A stretch of 36,279 nt of DNA from Candidatus Woesearchaeota archaeon (GCA_018302785.1 JAGVZF010000015.1:1-36279); one strand, 5' to 3'; shown: positions 17,237 to 28,215, numbered from the stretch's first letter. Notes: a model not told the origin generated them from the sequence alone. A program made the numbers and translations.

Positions 17237-18465
17237 AGTTAGCATTTTTGGCCCCAGAATTTTATAATTCTTGGGGTGGTGTAGGAATATATTCAATAGA
17301 ACTTATTAAAGGTCTTTCTAAATTAGACAATCTAGAAATTCATGTTATTACACCAAATATAAAACAAACTAATAAGAAAAATAAATTAAAATCTATATTT
17401 AACGAAAATGTAAACATACATACTATCTCTAATGCAAATGATACATTTATTTATAATCTAAAATTTCAAGCAGCTGTATTTAAAGAATTTAATAAACTAA
17501 ATAATAAATATAAATTTGACATTTTACATTCTGCAAACTTAGTAAATATGCCTGATATATTATTAAAATTCAATAAGATAGAAATCCCAAGTTTAGTTAC
17601 AGCTCATACAACAATAAAAGGCCAAGTAAAAGGATTTCTTAAAGGAAACATAAATCCCTTTAAAATGGCATCTAGTGAAAAACTTAGTTTATTAGCATAT
17701 CCATATATTAGTTTTCTTGAATATTATTATTTAAAAAAAACAGATAATTTAATTACAGTATCAAAAAAATTTGGAAAATTACTAAAAAAAGAATATAAGT
17801 ATAAAGGAAAAATAACTACAATTTACAATAGCATAGATATAAACCATTATAACTTTAATAAAATTAAAGAAGAAGATTGTATTTCAAAATTCCCATTCTT
17901 AAAAAATATTAATAAACCAATAATATTATATGCAGGTAGATTAATATCTCAAAAAGGCATTGACATTTTTATTAAATCAATTAAGTTATTACAAGATAAA
18001 GGATATAATTTTCATTACATAATTGCAGGTAAAGGAAATACAAACTTATTATATAATAATCTTAAAGAAAATAAAATTGACAAAAACAATATTAATTATG
18101 TAGGCTACATAGATAATAGAAATTTAGTTTATCTTTATAGAATGTCTGATATTTTTACACTTCCATCATACTATGAAAATCTCCCAATAAGTTTATTAGA
18201 GGCTATGTCAATGAAATCATGTTGCATCTCAACTAATGTTGGGGCAGTAGATGAAGTAATAGATAATAATAAAAATGGAATATTAATAAATCCAGGAGAT
18301 TATAAAAAACTAGCAGAAAACATTATATTTTTAACAGAAAACCCAGAAATAATAAGAAAAATAAGCAAAAATGCTAGAGAGAAAGTATTAAAAAATTTTA
18401 GATCTGATATAATGGCTAAGAAAACATTAGACGTCTACAAAAATATAGTGAATAACTTTAATTAA
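17233..18465 (+). CDS. Glycosyltransferase family 4/GT1-like
   Basis: APEFYNSWGGVGIYSIELIKGL, ILYAGRLISQKGIDIFIKSIKLL, FTLPSYYENLPISLLEAMSM. Confidence 0.88.
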   Translation: MKLAFLAPEFYNSWGGVGIYSIELIKGLSKLDNLEIHVITPNIKQTNKKNKLKSIFNENVNIHTISNANDTFIYNLKFQAAVFKEFNKLNNKYKFDILHSANLVNMPDILLKFNKIEIPSLVTAHTTIKGQVKGFLKGNINPFKMASSEKLSLLAYPYISFLEYYYLKKTDNLITVSKKFGKLLKKEYKYKGKITTIYNSIDINHYNFNKIKEEDCISKFPFLKNINKPIILYAGRLISQKGIDIFIKSIKLLQDKGYNFHYIIAGKGNTNLLYNNLKENKIDKNNINYVGYIDNRNLVYLYRMSDIFTLPSYYENLPISLLEAMSMKSCCISTNVGAVDEVIDNNKNGILINPGDYKKLAENIIFLTENPEIIRKISKNAREKVLKNFRSDIMAKKTLDVYKNIVNNFN

Positions 18466-18487
18466 AATACTGAAAATCGGAGGAAAA

Positions 18488-18706
18488 ATGAGTGTATTTA
18501 ACAAATTTATAACAATTCTTGGATGGATAGCTTTTATATTTATATGCCTAATTATATTAGTTGTAATTTACATATTAATATCAAATAAAATAGAAAACTC
18601 CAAAAGAAAAAAGCATTTAGAAAAAGTTAGAAATGAAACATTAGTAACTATAAAACAAGAAGGGGTGCATAAAACTGAAACAGATAATCATAACACTCAA
18701 AAATAA
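18488..18706 (+). CDS. Small single-TM protein
   Basis: 72 aa; GGAGG-type RBS (CGGAGGAAAAATG); one TM; stop overlaps next start (TAATG). Confidence 0.55.
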   Translation: MSVFNKFITILGWIAFIFICLIILVVIYILISNKIENSKRKKHLEKVRNETLVTIKQEGVHKTETDNHNTQK

Positions 18707-19809
18707 TGAAACCAAAACTTTTATATGCAATACCTCTTGTAGGGTCAATAGAATGGTTAAAAGAGAATGGACCCTTAAATAGATATCTAAAGGAATTTGA
18801 GTATTTACAAAATAATTTCGACGTTTTTATAATATCAAAAGATAAGAAAAAATTTAATTTGTTAAATAAGGCAAAACATGAATCTCTTCCAAATTTACCA
18901 TTAGGTTTTAGAAATATATTATTTTTATTTTTTCCTTTTATCAAACCAAAATATTTTATTGAGTCAGATGTTTATTATGCAGACCATGTATCTTCTGCTT
19001 TCCCATTAATACTAGCAAAATTCTTATTTAATAAAAAAGTTATTGTGAGATTTAATTGGGACTGGTCATATTTTGTTAAAAGAGAATATAATTTTTTTAC
19101 TTATGCATTTGTCAGTTTTCTTGAAAGAGTATCAATAAAAAACGCAGATGTTGTTATAGCAACTACTCCTTATTTAAAAGAAGTAGTAATAAAAAGATAT
19201 AATTTCAAAAAGAAAATTGTAGTAATACCAAATTGGATTGACACAGACTTATTTAAACCAACTAAAACAAAAAGAAAAAAGAACTCAATAATATCAATAG
19301 GGAGATTAGTAGCACAAAAGGATTTTACTTTATTACTAAAAACAATAAAACATATTAATAATGGATACTCAGTAACTTTAATCGGTGATGGTCCAGAAAA
19401 AAAAGATTTATTATCACTTGCAAAGAAATATAATATAAATCTTAAGATAATAAATAAAGTAGCTAATCAACAAATTCCAAAATATTTGAATTCTCATGAA
19501 TTGTTTATATCTACCTCTAGATATGAAGGAAATCCTAAGGCAGTTTTAGAAGCAATGTCTTGTGCCATGCCAATAATAGCAACAAATGTTATAGGAAATT
19601 CTGATATAATAATTAATGAAAATAATGGTTTAATCACAGACAGAGATTCAAGAAAATTAGGAGTAAAAATAATTAAGATATTCAAAGATGATAAATTAAA
19701 GACTAGAATTTCTAAAAATGCAAGAGAATATGTAATAAACAACTGTAGCTTTGATGAAGTATTTAAGAAAATAACAAATGAAATGTTAATGCAAGTTAAA
19801 AATGGTTAA
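18706..19809 (+). CDS. Glycosyltransferase family 4-like
   Basis: IISIGRLVAQKDFTLLLKTIK, LIGDGPEKKDLLSLAKK, FISTSRYEGNPKAVLEAMSCAMPIIATNV. Confidence 0.88.
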   Translation: MKPKLLYAIPLVGSIEWLKENGPLNRYLKEFEYLQNNFDVFIISKDKKKFNLLNKAKHESLPNLPLGFRNILFLFFPFIKPKYFIESDVYYADHVSSAFPLILAKFLFNKKVIVRFNWDWSYFVKREYNFFTYAFVSFLERVSIKNADVVIATTPYLKEVVIKRYNFKKKIVVIPNWIDTDLFKPTKTKRKKNSIISIGRLVAQKDFTLLLKTIKHINNGYSVTLIGDGPEKKDLLSLAKKYNINLKIINKVANQQIPKYLNSHELFISTSRYEGNPKAVLEAMSCAMPIIATNVIGNSDIIINENNGLITDRDSRKLGVKIIKIFKDDKLKTRISKNAREYVINNCSFDEVFKKITNEMLMQVKNG

Positions 19810-20749
19810 AATAAGTGTTATTATTCCATTGTATAATGCAGAAAAATACATAGAAGAATGCATAAAATCAATAATAGAAGCGGAACCATTAGACAAAGAA
19901 ATTATAGTGGTAGATAATAATAGTAAAGATAAAGGACCAGAAATAGTCTCAAAATTTAAGGAAGTAAAATTAATACATGAAACTAAAAAAGGACCTTCGG
20001 CAGCTCGTAATAGGGGGATAAAAGAATCCACAGGATCTATCTTATTATTCTTAGATGACGATTTAATAATAGATAAAGATTACATAATAGAAATTGTAAA
20101 AACATTTGATGAAGACAAAAAGATTTTAGCTGTTGGAGGGATTGCTCATTCTTATGACCAAAAAAGCATAATATCTTTAAGTCATGAAGTTAGATTAATG
20201 GGTTATAACCCTTCAAAACAAGGCATTTTTGAAGTTAAAACTATCCCAACAATGACATTTAGTACATTAAAAAAGATTATTGATGAAGTTGGGGCATTTG
20301 ATGAAAATTTAATGGGTGCAGAAGACTATGACCTATGCTTAAGAATTAGAAAAAAAGGCTATAAATGTGTTATGAATAGTAAAGCAATTGTATACCATAG
20401 AAATCCTACCAACTTAAAGAGTTTAACAAGCAGATGGTTCAAATATGGTATAATGTGGGTAGAGGCAAATCAAAAAAATAAAGTTATCAGCGAAATAATG
20501 AATACAATTATATGGTTTTTAATGGTATTACTATCTATAATATTATTAATAGTAGATATAAAATTTATTTTTTTAACAATAATATTGTTTATATTACCAT
20601 GGTTCATTTATTATTCTATTGATACATTAAAATATTTTATAATATATAAAAAACCAGAAACATTGCTTTTCCCATTTATACATCAAATTTTAATATTGTC
20701 TAGATCTACAGGGATATTATATGGTATATTAAAAATAAAAAGTAAATAA
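19802..20749 (+). CDS. Glycosyltransferase family 2 with C-terminal TM segments
   Basis: ISVIIPLYNAEKYIEECIKSI, GPSAARNRGIKESTGSILLFLDDDLII, GAEDYDLCLRIRKKGY. Confidence 0.88.
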   Translation: MVKISVIIPLYNAEKYIEECIKSIIEAEPLDKEIIVVDNNSKDKGPEIVSKFKEVKLIHETKKGPSAARNRGIKESTGSILLFLDDDLIIDKDYIIEIVKTFDEDKKILAVGGIAHSYDQKSIISLSHEVRLMGYNPSKQGIFEVKTIPTMTFSTLKKIIDEVGAFDENLMGAEDYDLCLRIRKKGYKCVMNSKAIVYHRNPTNLKSLTSRWFKYGIMWVEANQKNKVISEIMNTIIWFLMVLLSIILLIVDIKFIFLTIILFILPWFIYYSIDTLKYFIIYKKPETLLFPFIHQILILSRSTGILYGILKIKSK

Positions 20750-20751
20750 TA

Positions 20752-21762
20752 ATGAACATATTAATTGCTTCTACATATCTGCCACCTTTTGCAGGAGGCG
20801 CTGAAAGAATAGCATTTGATTTAGCTAAAGGCATAAATGAAAAAGAAAATGTTAAATTAATAACAACTTCCAAAAATACAGAATATTATAATAATAAAAT
20901 TATTAAAGTAAAATACACTAAAGGACTTACATTATTCTATTCAACACTTGCATATCCGTATATTAAAAAATTAATAAAAAATGAAAATATTGAATTAATT
21001 CATACACATATGACTTTACCTTGGGGTTATGTTTTTAGAAATATAAAAGTTAAAAAATTAATTACATGTCATGGTAGTGATGTTTACCCCGAAAAGAATT
21101 TTTTTATTAATAAACTTATTAATGATACATTTAAAAAAACTGATGTAATAGTGTCTCCAAGTATATGGTTATCAAAATACATAAATGAAGAATATAATTA
21201 TTCCTCTAGGATTATCCCCAATGGAATTAATACCAGATTATTTAGACCTTTAAAAATAGAATCTAATGAAAAAGTAGTTTTATTTGTAGGAAGATTTATA
21301 GAACTAAAAGGAATCAATTTAATATTGAAAGTAGCTTCTATACTAAAAGACTACGAATTTTGGTTTGTGGGAAATGGTCCTTTATCAAAGAAAATAAATT
21401 TACCTAATACAAAAATTTTAGGATTCAAAAATAAAGAAGATCTTGTTGAATTATACAACAAAGCAACCATATGCCTATTTCCATCCCAAAGAGAGAATTT
21501 TCCATTAGTTGGTCTTGAAGCAATGTCATCTGGATGTCCAGTGATAACTACTAAGTTAGGCTTTTCAGAATACATTAATGATATGGAAAATGGGTTACTA
21601 ATTAATTATGATAAGGGAGAATTACTGAATAAAATTTCTTTATTAATGGAAGACTATCAACTCAGAAAGAATATTAAGAAAAATGCAAGAAAAACTGCAG
21701 TGAAATTTGATAAACAGATAATGATCAATAAGTACTACAGTTTATATAAAGAAATAATATGA
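20752..21762 (+). CDS. Glycosyltransferase family 4-like
   Basis: ILIASTYLPPFAGGAERIAFDLAKG, HTHMTLPWGY, VLFVGRFIELKGINLILKVA, LFPSQRENFPLVGLEAMSSGCPV. Confidence 0.88.
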   Translation: MNILIASTYLPPFAGGAERIAFDLAKGINEKENVKLITTSKNTEYYNNKIIKVKYTKGLTLFYSTLAYPYIKKLIKNENIELIHTHMTLPWGYVFRNIKVKKLITCHGSDVYPEKNFFINKLINDTFKKTDVIVSPSIWLSKYINEEYNYSSRIIPNGINTRLFRPLKIESNEKVVLFVGRFIELKGINLILKVASILKDYEFWFVGNGPLSKKINLPNTKILGFKNKEDLVELYNKATICLFPSQRENFPLVGLEAMSSGCPVITTKLGFSEYINDMENGLLINYDKGELLNKISLLMEDYQLRKNIKKNARKTAVKFDKQIMINKYYSLYKEII

Positions 21763-22913
21763 AATATGATATTGAAACCATAAAGAGTAAAGAAAAATTC
21801 TATTCCATGAACGATGATTGGAATAAATTACTCAATGAGTCTCAGAACCCTAATATTTTTTTAACATGGGAATGGGTATATGAGTGGTTTGATATTTTTG
21901 GTAGTAGATTTAAACTTTACATAATTACTATTAAAGAAAATGATTGTTTAATAGGAATTGCGCCATTTATAATTAATAAAAATAATCTTTCTAAAATGCA
22001 AATCATAAATTATCTAGGATCAACATCAGTTTGTTCTGATTATTTGGATTTAATAATTAAACGGGGTTATGAGGATGATGTTATTATAGAAATATTTAAC
22101 TTTCTAAAAAATAACAATAAAGAATGGGACATTATTATCTTAGGTGATATGAACCTTGATTCCCAAAACTTAAACCTTATAGAGAAACATGCAAAAAATA
22201 ATAATTTTGTATTAAAATCAAAAGTGATTACTAAATGCCCCTATATAACCCTTCCAAGAGATTTTAGGCAATTTCTTGCTAGATTTGGTCACGATAGTAG
22301 ATACAAATTTAGAAGAAGTCAGAGAAAGTTAAAAGAAGACTTGAAATCATCTATTATTTCTGTAGATAATGAAAATGAGTTGCTAAAATCCATGAATATG
22401 ATTTTTAAACTAAATTCTAAAAGATGGAGAAAAGAAGGCATTAAAGGAAGTTTCTATAATGAAGATATAAGGAATTTTAACATAAATGTGAGCAAAAGAT
22501 TTCTCAAGAATGGGTGGTTGCAACTTGATTATATGACTATAGGTGATAGAGTTATTGCTTATTGTCATAATTTTAAATTCGAAAATAAAATATATGGATA
22601 TTCAACAAGTCATGATCCAGATCCATCATTAACTAAATTAGGTGTAGGTAGGATATTACAATTAAAGTGCATAGAGAATGCAATAAATAGCGGTGTTATA
22701 GAATATGATTTACTAAGAGGAACTTCTGATTACAAGTACTCTTTTTCAAAGGAAGAGAGAACTTTAGTAAGTTTCACTATTGGAAGAAAATCCTTTAAAT
22801 CCAGTTTATACTTCTTTCTAAATGATATTTTCAATTTAGTCATAATATTTTCAAGATCAATAATTCCAAAACAAATTAGGAAAAAGTTAGGGGATAAATA
22901 TCTAAGAAAATGA
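21759..22913 (+). CDS. FemAB/BioF2-like GNAT acyltransferase
   Basis: PNIFLTWEWVYEWFDIFGSRFKLYIITIKENDCLIGIAPF, ITKCPYITLPRDFRQFLARFGHDSRYKFRRSQRKL, GVIEYDLLRGTSDYKYSFSKEERT. Confidence 0.78.
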   Translation: MKYDIETIKSKEKFYSMNDDWNKLLNESQNPNIFLTWEWVYEWFDIFGSRFKLYIITIKENDCLIGIAPFIINKNNLSKMQIINYLGSTSVCSDYLDLIIKRGYEDDVIIEIFNFLKNNNKEWDIIILGDMNLDSQNLNLIEKHAKNNNFVLKSKVITKCPYITLPRDFRQFLARFGHDSRYKFRRSQRKLKEDLKSSIISVDNENELLKSMNMIFKLNSKRWRKEGIKGSFYNEDIRNFNINVSKRFLKNGWLQLDYMTIGDRVIAYCHNFKFENKIYGYSTSHDPDPSLTKLGVGRILQLKCIENAINSGVIEYDLLRGTSDYKYSFSKEERTLVSFTIGRKSFKSSLYFFLNDIFNLVIIFSRSIIPKQIRKKLGDKYLRK

Positions 22914-23845
22914 CTTATTTTTGCGTAACTATTGATACAGAATGTGATATGCCTAACTGGAAACCAAAAAAACTCCCAACACTAGAGAATATTAAAGAAC
23001 TGCCGAAGTTACAAGAATTATTAAATAAATATGAAATAAAACCAACATATTTAATAACATATCCTGTAGCTACAGAAGCAATTAGCGTAGATATCTTAAA
23101 AACATTACATAAAGTGAATAATTGTGAGATAGGAACACATTTCCATCCATGGACAACTCCTCCTATAAAAAATGAAGAAATTGAAGAAGCAACATTCCCA
23201 CATAAATTAGACATAAATCTACATAAGCTTAAATTAACTAATTTAACAAATGCAATAAAAAAATCATTTAATATAAATCCTGTATCCTATAGGGCGGGAA
23301 GATTTGGTTTTGATTCAATTGGATTAAAAATTATAGAAGATTTAAATTACAAAATAGACACTAGTATAACTCCATTAACAAATTGGGGTGCTAATTTTAC
23401 AAATGCTCCTATAGAACCATATTTTTTGCATCATAACAATTTATCTAATCCTGGAAAAAGTAAAGTATTAGAAGTTCCTGTTACTATAGATATTGATATA
23501 CCAATAAAAATAAAAAAATTATATGGTAAATCTCCAGAAAAAATTAAAGGATTTATATCCTTATTAGGAATTAAAAGAGTATGGTTAAGGCCATCAATTT
23601 CATCTTCAAGAGATATGATAAAATTATCAAATAAATTAATTGAAAATAATCATACTGTACTAAATATGATGTTTCATTCTAATGAACTAAGTATTAAAAC
23701 AAGTCCATTTAATAATACTAAACTAAAATTAGAAAATTATTACAATAGATTAGGGGAATATTTTAAATTCATTAATAAAAATAAAATAGAAAGTAAAACC
23801 TTACACGAATTTTACAAAATTTATGTAAATAATATTAATTATTAA
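22910..23845 (+). CDS. Polysaccharide deacetylase-like (NodB-fold) protein
   Basis: YFCVTIDTECDMPNW, EIGTHFHPWTTPP, SYRAGRFGFDSIGLKIIEDLNYKIDTSITP, LNMMFHSNELS. Confidence 0.75.
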   Translation: MTYFCVTIDTECDMPNWKPKKLPTLENIKELPKLQELLNKYEIKPTYLITYPVATEAISVDILKTLHKVNNCEIGTHFHPWTTPPIKNEEIEEATFPHKLDINLHKLKLTNLTNAIKKSFNINPVSYRAGRFGFDSIGLKIIEDLNYKIDTSITPLTNWGANFTNAPIEPYFLHHNNLSNPGKSKVLEVPVTIDIDIPIKIKKLYGKSPEKIKGFISLLGIKRVWLRPSISSSRDMIKLSNKLIENNHTVLNMMFHSNELSIKTSPFNNTKLKLENYYNRLGEYFKFINKNKIESKTLHEFYKIYVNNINY

Positions 23846-25634
23846 AATTATTTTTGTAAATGAAGATTTCTTGATTATCATAAATTCTATCAAGAGATTC
23901 TGATTTATCAAATTTAATTATAATATCTTCATCAAGGGGCTCATTAAAGATAAAACTTGGATACTTAAATACTGCTTCATTAATTATAAGATAATCAACA
24001 CGACTCCTAAATTGGGTATGTTTATAATTTCCAAATAAAATACCATTGCCAAGTATGGATTCTAATTCTATTGGGCTACTCTTATATAATCTAAAAGTTT
24101 CGAAGTCTGTGGCAGTATCAAAACTGTAAAATCCAGTGTAAATATCAAAAACAGTAGGATCTCCTAAAACTTTTGCATCATTAACTTGCGATTTTAACCA
24201 TTTTCCAGAATCAAATAACTCTAGGCTTCTAGATCTTGGTTCTCCAAGAACTATGTCTTTATTAAAATCTCTATTAGTTATAGAAGGCGTAAATCCAATA
24301 ATCAAACCACTAATAAATATTAGAGAGATGACTATAACCGCACTAAACTTTGTTAGATTTTCACCAAATTTAACAACTTTAAAAATAGTAAGGGAAATTA
24401 ATATTGCAAGAGGTATTGTAAAGATCCATAATACTGTAGAAGATACAACATTTAATCTAGTTCTAATTAATAAACCACTTATAATGTAACCAATAAATCC
24501 AAAAATTACAAGAAATGTTAAAATTTTTTGGTTAGGGTCTTTGACAAGTCTCTTAAAATTAATTAAAAAATAAATAATGCCTAAAGATGCTATAGCAATA
24601 AATATAAGTTGTGAAGCATATGCTAAAATGGTTTCATATATTAAGTTTATATGAACTGCAGAAGGGCCATATACATTTGAGCCTAATACAGAATCTATTC
24701 CAAAGCTTGTTTTAATAAATAAAATTATGTCTCCTATATATCCTAATTCTGTATTGAACAAAACTCTAGCAAATATTGTTTCCCAAGTAAGAAACAGAAC
24801 AAAAAATATTATAATATGTACGGATAAGTTATTAAATATAACAAACTTATGATCCTTAACAAACATATTAGAAATTAGGGTATAAACATATGCAGAGACT
24901 AAAAATAATAATAAAATATATGAAGTAGAATGATCACTAACTATTATAAGAACTGACGAAATTAAATACAAAACATAATATGATAATTTATTCTTTTTTG
25001 TATATTTAATTAGATATAACAAGCTCAAAAGCAAAAATACCTCTCCAAGGGTTCTTCTAGAAACAGATATAGGAATAAATGCTGGAGAAACAAATGCTAT
25101 TAAACTTGAAATAGCTGCTATAAATTTATCTCTAGTTAATTCAAATGCAATTATATAAGTAAGGATTAATATTAAAACTCTGAAAATCAATGGCAACAAA
25201 GTTTTTGAAATAATATATGTATTAAGTCCACTAATTATAGATAATTTTGCTAATATTACATGCAACAATGGATTATAACCATAATAATTTTCAGCAAATC
25301 CTTTTCCTAACCTAGGATCATATCTATCATTTTTTATTAATGAATCTGCAAATTGTGATTCAAATATAGCATCTTTTTCCAAGTAACGAACTTCATTTAA
25401 GTAAGTTATTGGGATAAGTCCTATAGACAACACAAAAATTATTAAAAAAACAATATAGTGTTTTCTATAAAAAATTATAATACTACTCACATAGATAATA
25501 TTTAGACTAATTAAAATCCAGAAAATATAATTTGGGGCATAAGTTCTTTTTAAAATAAAATATAAAACAATTAATAGTGTAATAAATATTTGAATTAATA
25601 CAAATAGTAAAGTTTTTTGCAAATTATCTTTCAT
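23835..25634 (-). CDS. Polytopic GT-C-like glycosyltransferase/membrane protein
   Basis: 599 aa, about 12 TMs; first loop FESQFADSLIKNDRYDPRLGKGFAENYYGYNPLLHVILAKLS; soluble C-terminal tail. Confidence 0.65.
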   Translation of the reverse strand: MKDNLQKTLLFVLIQIFITLLIVLYFILKRTYAPNYIFWILISLNIIYVSSIIIFYRKHYIVFLIIFVLSIGLIPITYLNEVRYLEKDAIFESQFADSLIKNDRYDPRLGKGFAENYYGYNPLLHVILAKLSIISGLNTYIISKTLLPLIFRVLILILTYIIAFELTRDKFIAAISSLIAFVSPAFIPISVSRRTLGEVFLLLSLLYLIKYTKKNKLSYYVLYLISSVLIIVSDHSTSYILLLFLVSAYVYTLISNMFVKDHKFVIFNNLSVHIIIFFVLFLTWETIFARVLFNTELGYIGDIILFIKTSFGIDSVLGSNVYGPSAVHINLIYETILAYASQLIFIAIASLGIIYFLINFKRLVKDPNQKILTFLVIFGFIGYIISGLLIRTRLNVVSSTVLWIFTIPLAILISLTIFKVVKFGENLTKFSAVIVISLIFISGLIIGFTPSITNRDFNKDIVLGEPRSRSLELFDSGKWLKSQVNDAKVLGDPTVFDIYTGFYSFDTATDFETFRLYKSSPIELESILGNGILFGNYKHTQFRSRVDYLIINEAVFKYPSFIFNEPLDEDIIIKFDKSESLDRIYDNQEIFIYKNNFNN

Positions 25635-26871
25635 TGTAATTTTTTATTTTTATTATTGCATAAAATGAAAATATTAAATTAGTAACAAACCAACCTATAC
25701 CTATCCCAGTTATACCATATTTATTTATTAATAACCAACTTATAGTTAAGAAAACAATAAAGAAATATAGTCCTATAAATATTAGTTTTTTAGAATTATT
25801 CTTTACTTTATTTAAGGTTATAAAAATACTATTCAGCGAAAAAGGTACAGAAGTAATTATTAAAATTATTAATAAGTTTAACGAATTAGCGATATAATCT
25901 TCTCCAAAAAAACCTAAAATAAACTTTGACAACATTATAATAAATATTATGGTGGGTATTAATAATAAATAAATTAATTTTAATGCTTTCTTTATTTTCT
26001 CTTTTATATCAAGATCATTAGTAGATGTCTCAGCAAATAAAGAGGTGGCAATAGAATTTGGTATTACAGATATACTCTCAGAAATAATCCATGCCATATA
26101 GAAATAAGCAGTATCCTTTGGGCTAAGAAAATTAGTTATTATTAAAGGAAGTAATAATCCTGGTGAAGAAAGTAAAATTCTCATAACATAATTTGAAAAA
26201 GTAAAAATTAACATATTTTTAATTGGCTTAAAATTTATAATAAATTTTGGCGTATACTTAAATTTCTTTAAAATTATTATTGTAACAATAATTAATGTTA
26301 TTATTAATGCAATAATCCATGAAGAAAAAATTCCAATATAACCTAATGATACTAGTATGAATGGAAATACAAGCTTTAAAGTGCTAAATATAAAGTTCTT
26401 AATAAGGACATATTTTGAATTTTTTAAGGAAATAAATACTCCATCCGTAATAACAAATAAAGTCCATAACACAACAAATAAAATAAATAACAAATTAAAA
26501 AAAACATTATTAAACATATTTGATAATTTTGGGGCAAATAATTTTATAAAAATTACAAATATTAATGAGAATATAACTGTATTAATTGTGCATATGGAAT
26601 AAATAGAATTAATAATATCTTTTTTATTATTTGCTTTACTTAAAAACTTAATAATAGAGTCATCTAGACCAAATATGGATAAAGTTGTTATCAATGTCAT
26701 AGAAGATATCAAAGTTAAAGCTAATCCAACATCATCACTATTGAATATCCTAGCATTTATAGCCCAGAATATAAATCCTAAACCCGACATAATTAGGGAA
26801 TTTAATATTAAGAATAATGCGTTTTTATACATACTTCCCTTAAATGTGTTTAATAAATCTCTTAAAATCAT
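25624..26871 (-). CDS. Wzx/flippase-like polysaccharide biosynthesis membrane protein (MOP superfamily)
   Basis: 415 aa, about 12 TMs; FIFWAINARIFNSDDVGLALTLISSMTLITTLSIFGLDDSIIKFLSK. Confidence 0.82.
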   Translation of the reverse strand: MILRDLLNTFKGSMYKNALFLILNSLIMSGLGFIFWAINARIFNSDDVGLALTLISSMTLITTLSIFGLDDSIIKFLSKANNKKDIINSIYSICTINTVIFSLIFVIFIKLFAPKLSNMFNNVFFNLLFILFVVLWTLFVITDGVFISLKNSKYVLIKNFIFSTLKLVFPFILVSLGYIGIFSSWIIALIITLIIVTIIILKKFKYTPKFIINFKPIKNMLIFTFSNYVMRILLSSPGLLLPLIITNFLSPKDTAYFYMAWIISESISVIPNSIATSLFAETSTNDLDIKEKIKKALKLIYLLLIPTIIFIIMLSKFILGFFGEDYIANSLNLLIILIITSVPFSLNSIFITLNKVKNNSKKLIFIGLYFFIVFLTISWLLINKYGITGIGIGWFVTNLIFSFYAIIKIKNYNER

Positions 26872-26923
26872 GGCCTTTAATAATATAACAAATTTTATAA
26901 ATTCTTTTAAGAAATAACAATTT

Positions 26924-27337
26924 ATGAAAATAGGTACTTTATTAATAATTGTATTATCTGCTTTAATAATAGTAACTTTGCTATTAATAATATCAAAATT
27001 TCAACAAATTCCAAAATCAAGTTTTACAGAAATTTATTTTAATGATATTGAAAATATACCAAAAATAGCTAAAATAAATCAACCAATTATATTTTCTTTT
27101 TCAGTATCTAATAAACAAAATAAAAATTATAATTATGAATATGAATTAATGCTAAAAATAGGTGATAATGAATCAATAATTAAAAGGGATAACTTCAATC
27201 TTAATAAAAATGAAATAAAAAATATAATAGAAAATCTAACTATTAAGGAGAATTTTGAAAAGGCATTAATTAGTGTAAAATTGATTGATACTAATCAAGA
27301 AATACACTTTTGGGTAACAAACATAAATAAGAATTAA
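26924..27337 (+). CDS. Single-TM extracytoplasmic beta-sandwich protein (DUF1616-like)
   Basis: 137 aa; N-terminal TM then KINQPIIFSFSVSNKQNKNYNYEYELMLKIGD Ig-like domain; next to flippase gene. Confidence 0.5.
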   Translation: MKIGTLLIIVLSALIIVTLLLIISKFQQIPKSSFTEIYFNDIENIPKIAKINQPIIFSFSVSNKQNKNYNYEYELMLKIGDNESIIKRDNFNLNKNEIKNIIENLTIKENFEKALISVKLIDTNQEIHFWVTNINKN

Positions 27338-27345
27338 TTTATATT

Positions 27346-28215
27346 TTATTTATTGGCCTGGAATGTTATTAAATCATCAGTACTTAATTTCTGTCCTTTC
27401 TTAATTTTTTCCTCTACTATATTTACTTTTTGATGTATCAAATCTCTTTTTTGAATTTCTTTCTCTTCACTAATTTTTTTATTTTCAATACCAATTTGAT
27501 TTTTTATATTATCAAACTCCCTGAATTTTTCTTTCAATAATAAATTAGTCTTTAAAGAGTCCGCCTTTAATTTTATATAACCATCATTAGTAATTTTCAT
27601 ATCTTTCTTTAACTCAAATATTTCTTTAGAAATTTTCATGAAATCATCATAATCAGATCTAGTCTTCATTTTTTCATTAATTTTCTCTTTAATATTATTT
27701 AATCTAACTCTTTTATTATCAATATATTTAGAAATTTTATTATACTCATCATCTAAATCAACAATTTCTTTTACAGATTTATATTCTTTTTTTAGTTGAT
27801 TTACTCTCTTCATAAGCTTCTTCTCTTCTTCATATGAAATAGCTTCCGTTTCTATTTTCAATTCTAATTTTTCTAGAGCGACCTTAATTAGTCTAGGATT
27901 TTTATCTATTTTCTTAGTTTCTCTAAATTTTTTTATTTTTTCATTAATTTTTTTAATTTTGATTATTAAGTCACTAATTTCTTTATTTAAATTTTCTTTT
28001 TCTTTAAACTCTTCTTGCAATCCTATATTATCTTTATCCTTTTTACTCTTTAAATCCTTAATTTTTTTAATTTTGTCTTTAATCCTGTCACTTAAAGAAA
28101 TTCTTTTCTGATATAATTTTTCTTTCTCTTCTCTATTATTATTCAAATTACTTCTAAATATATCAATGTCTTTTCTTATTGTTTCTAATTTTTTGAATAA
28201 ATCTTCTTTATCCAT
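27346..28215 (-). CDS. Long coiled-coil protein (COG1340-like)
   Basis: 289 aa, charged heptads throughout; C-terminus VEEKIKKGQKLSTDDLITFQANK typical of archaeal coiled-coil COG1340 proteins. Confidence 0.65.
   Translation of the reverse strand: MDKEDLFKKLETIRKDIDIFRSNLNNNREEKEKLYQKRISLSDRIKDKIKKIKDLKSKKDKDNIGLQEEFKEKENLNKEISDLIIKIKKINEKIKKFRETKKIDKNPRLIKVALEKLELKIETEAISYEEEKKLMKRVNQLKKEYKSVKEIVDLDDEYNKISKYIDNKRVRLNNIKEKINEKMKTRSDYDDFMKISKEIFELKKDMKITNDGYIKLKADSLKTNLLLKEKFREFDNIKNQIGIENKKISEEKEIQKRDLIHQKVNIVEEKIKKGQKLSTDDLITFQANK

Noticed and set aside
18648-18944. Minus-strand ORF 98 aa over GT4 start
   Set aside because: Antisense to a clear glycosyltransferase; no independent evidence.
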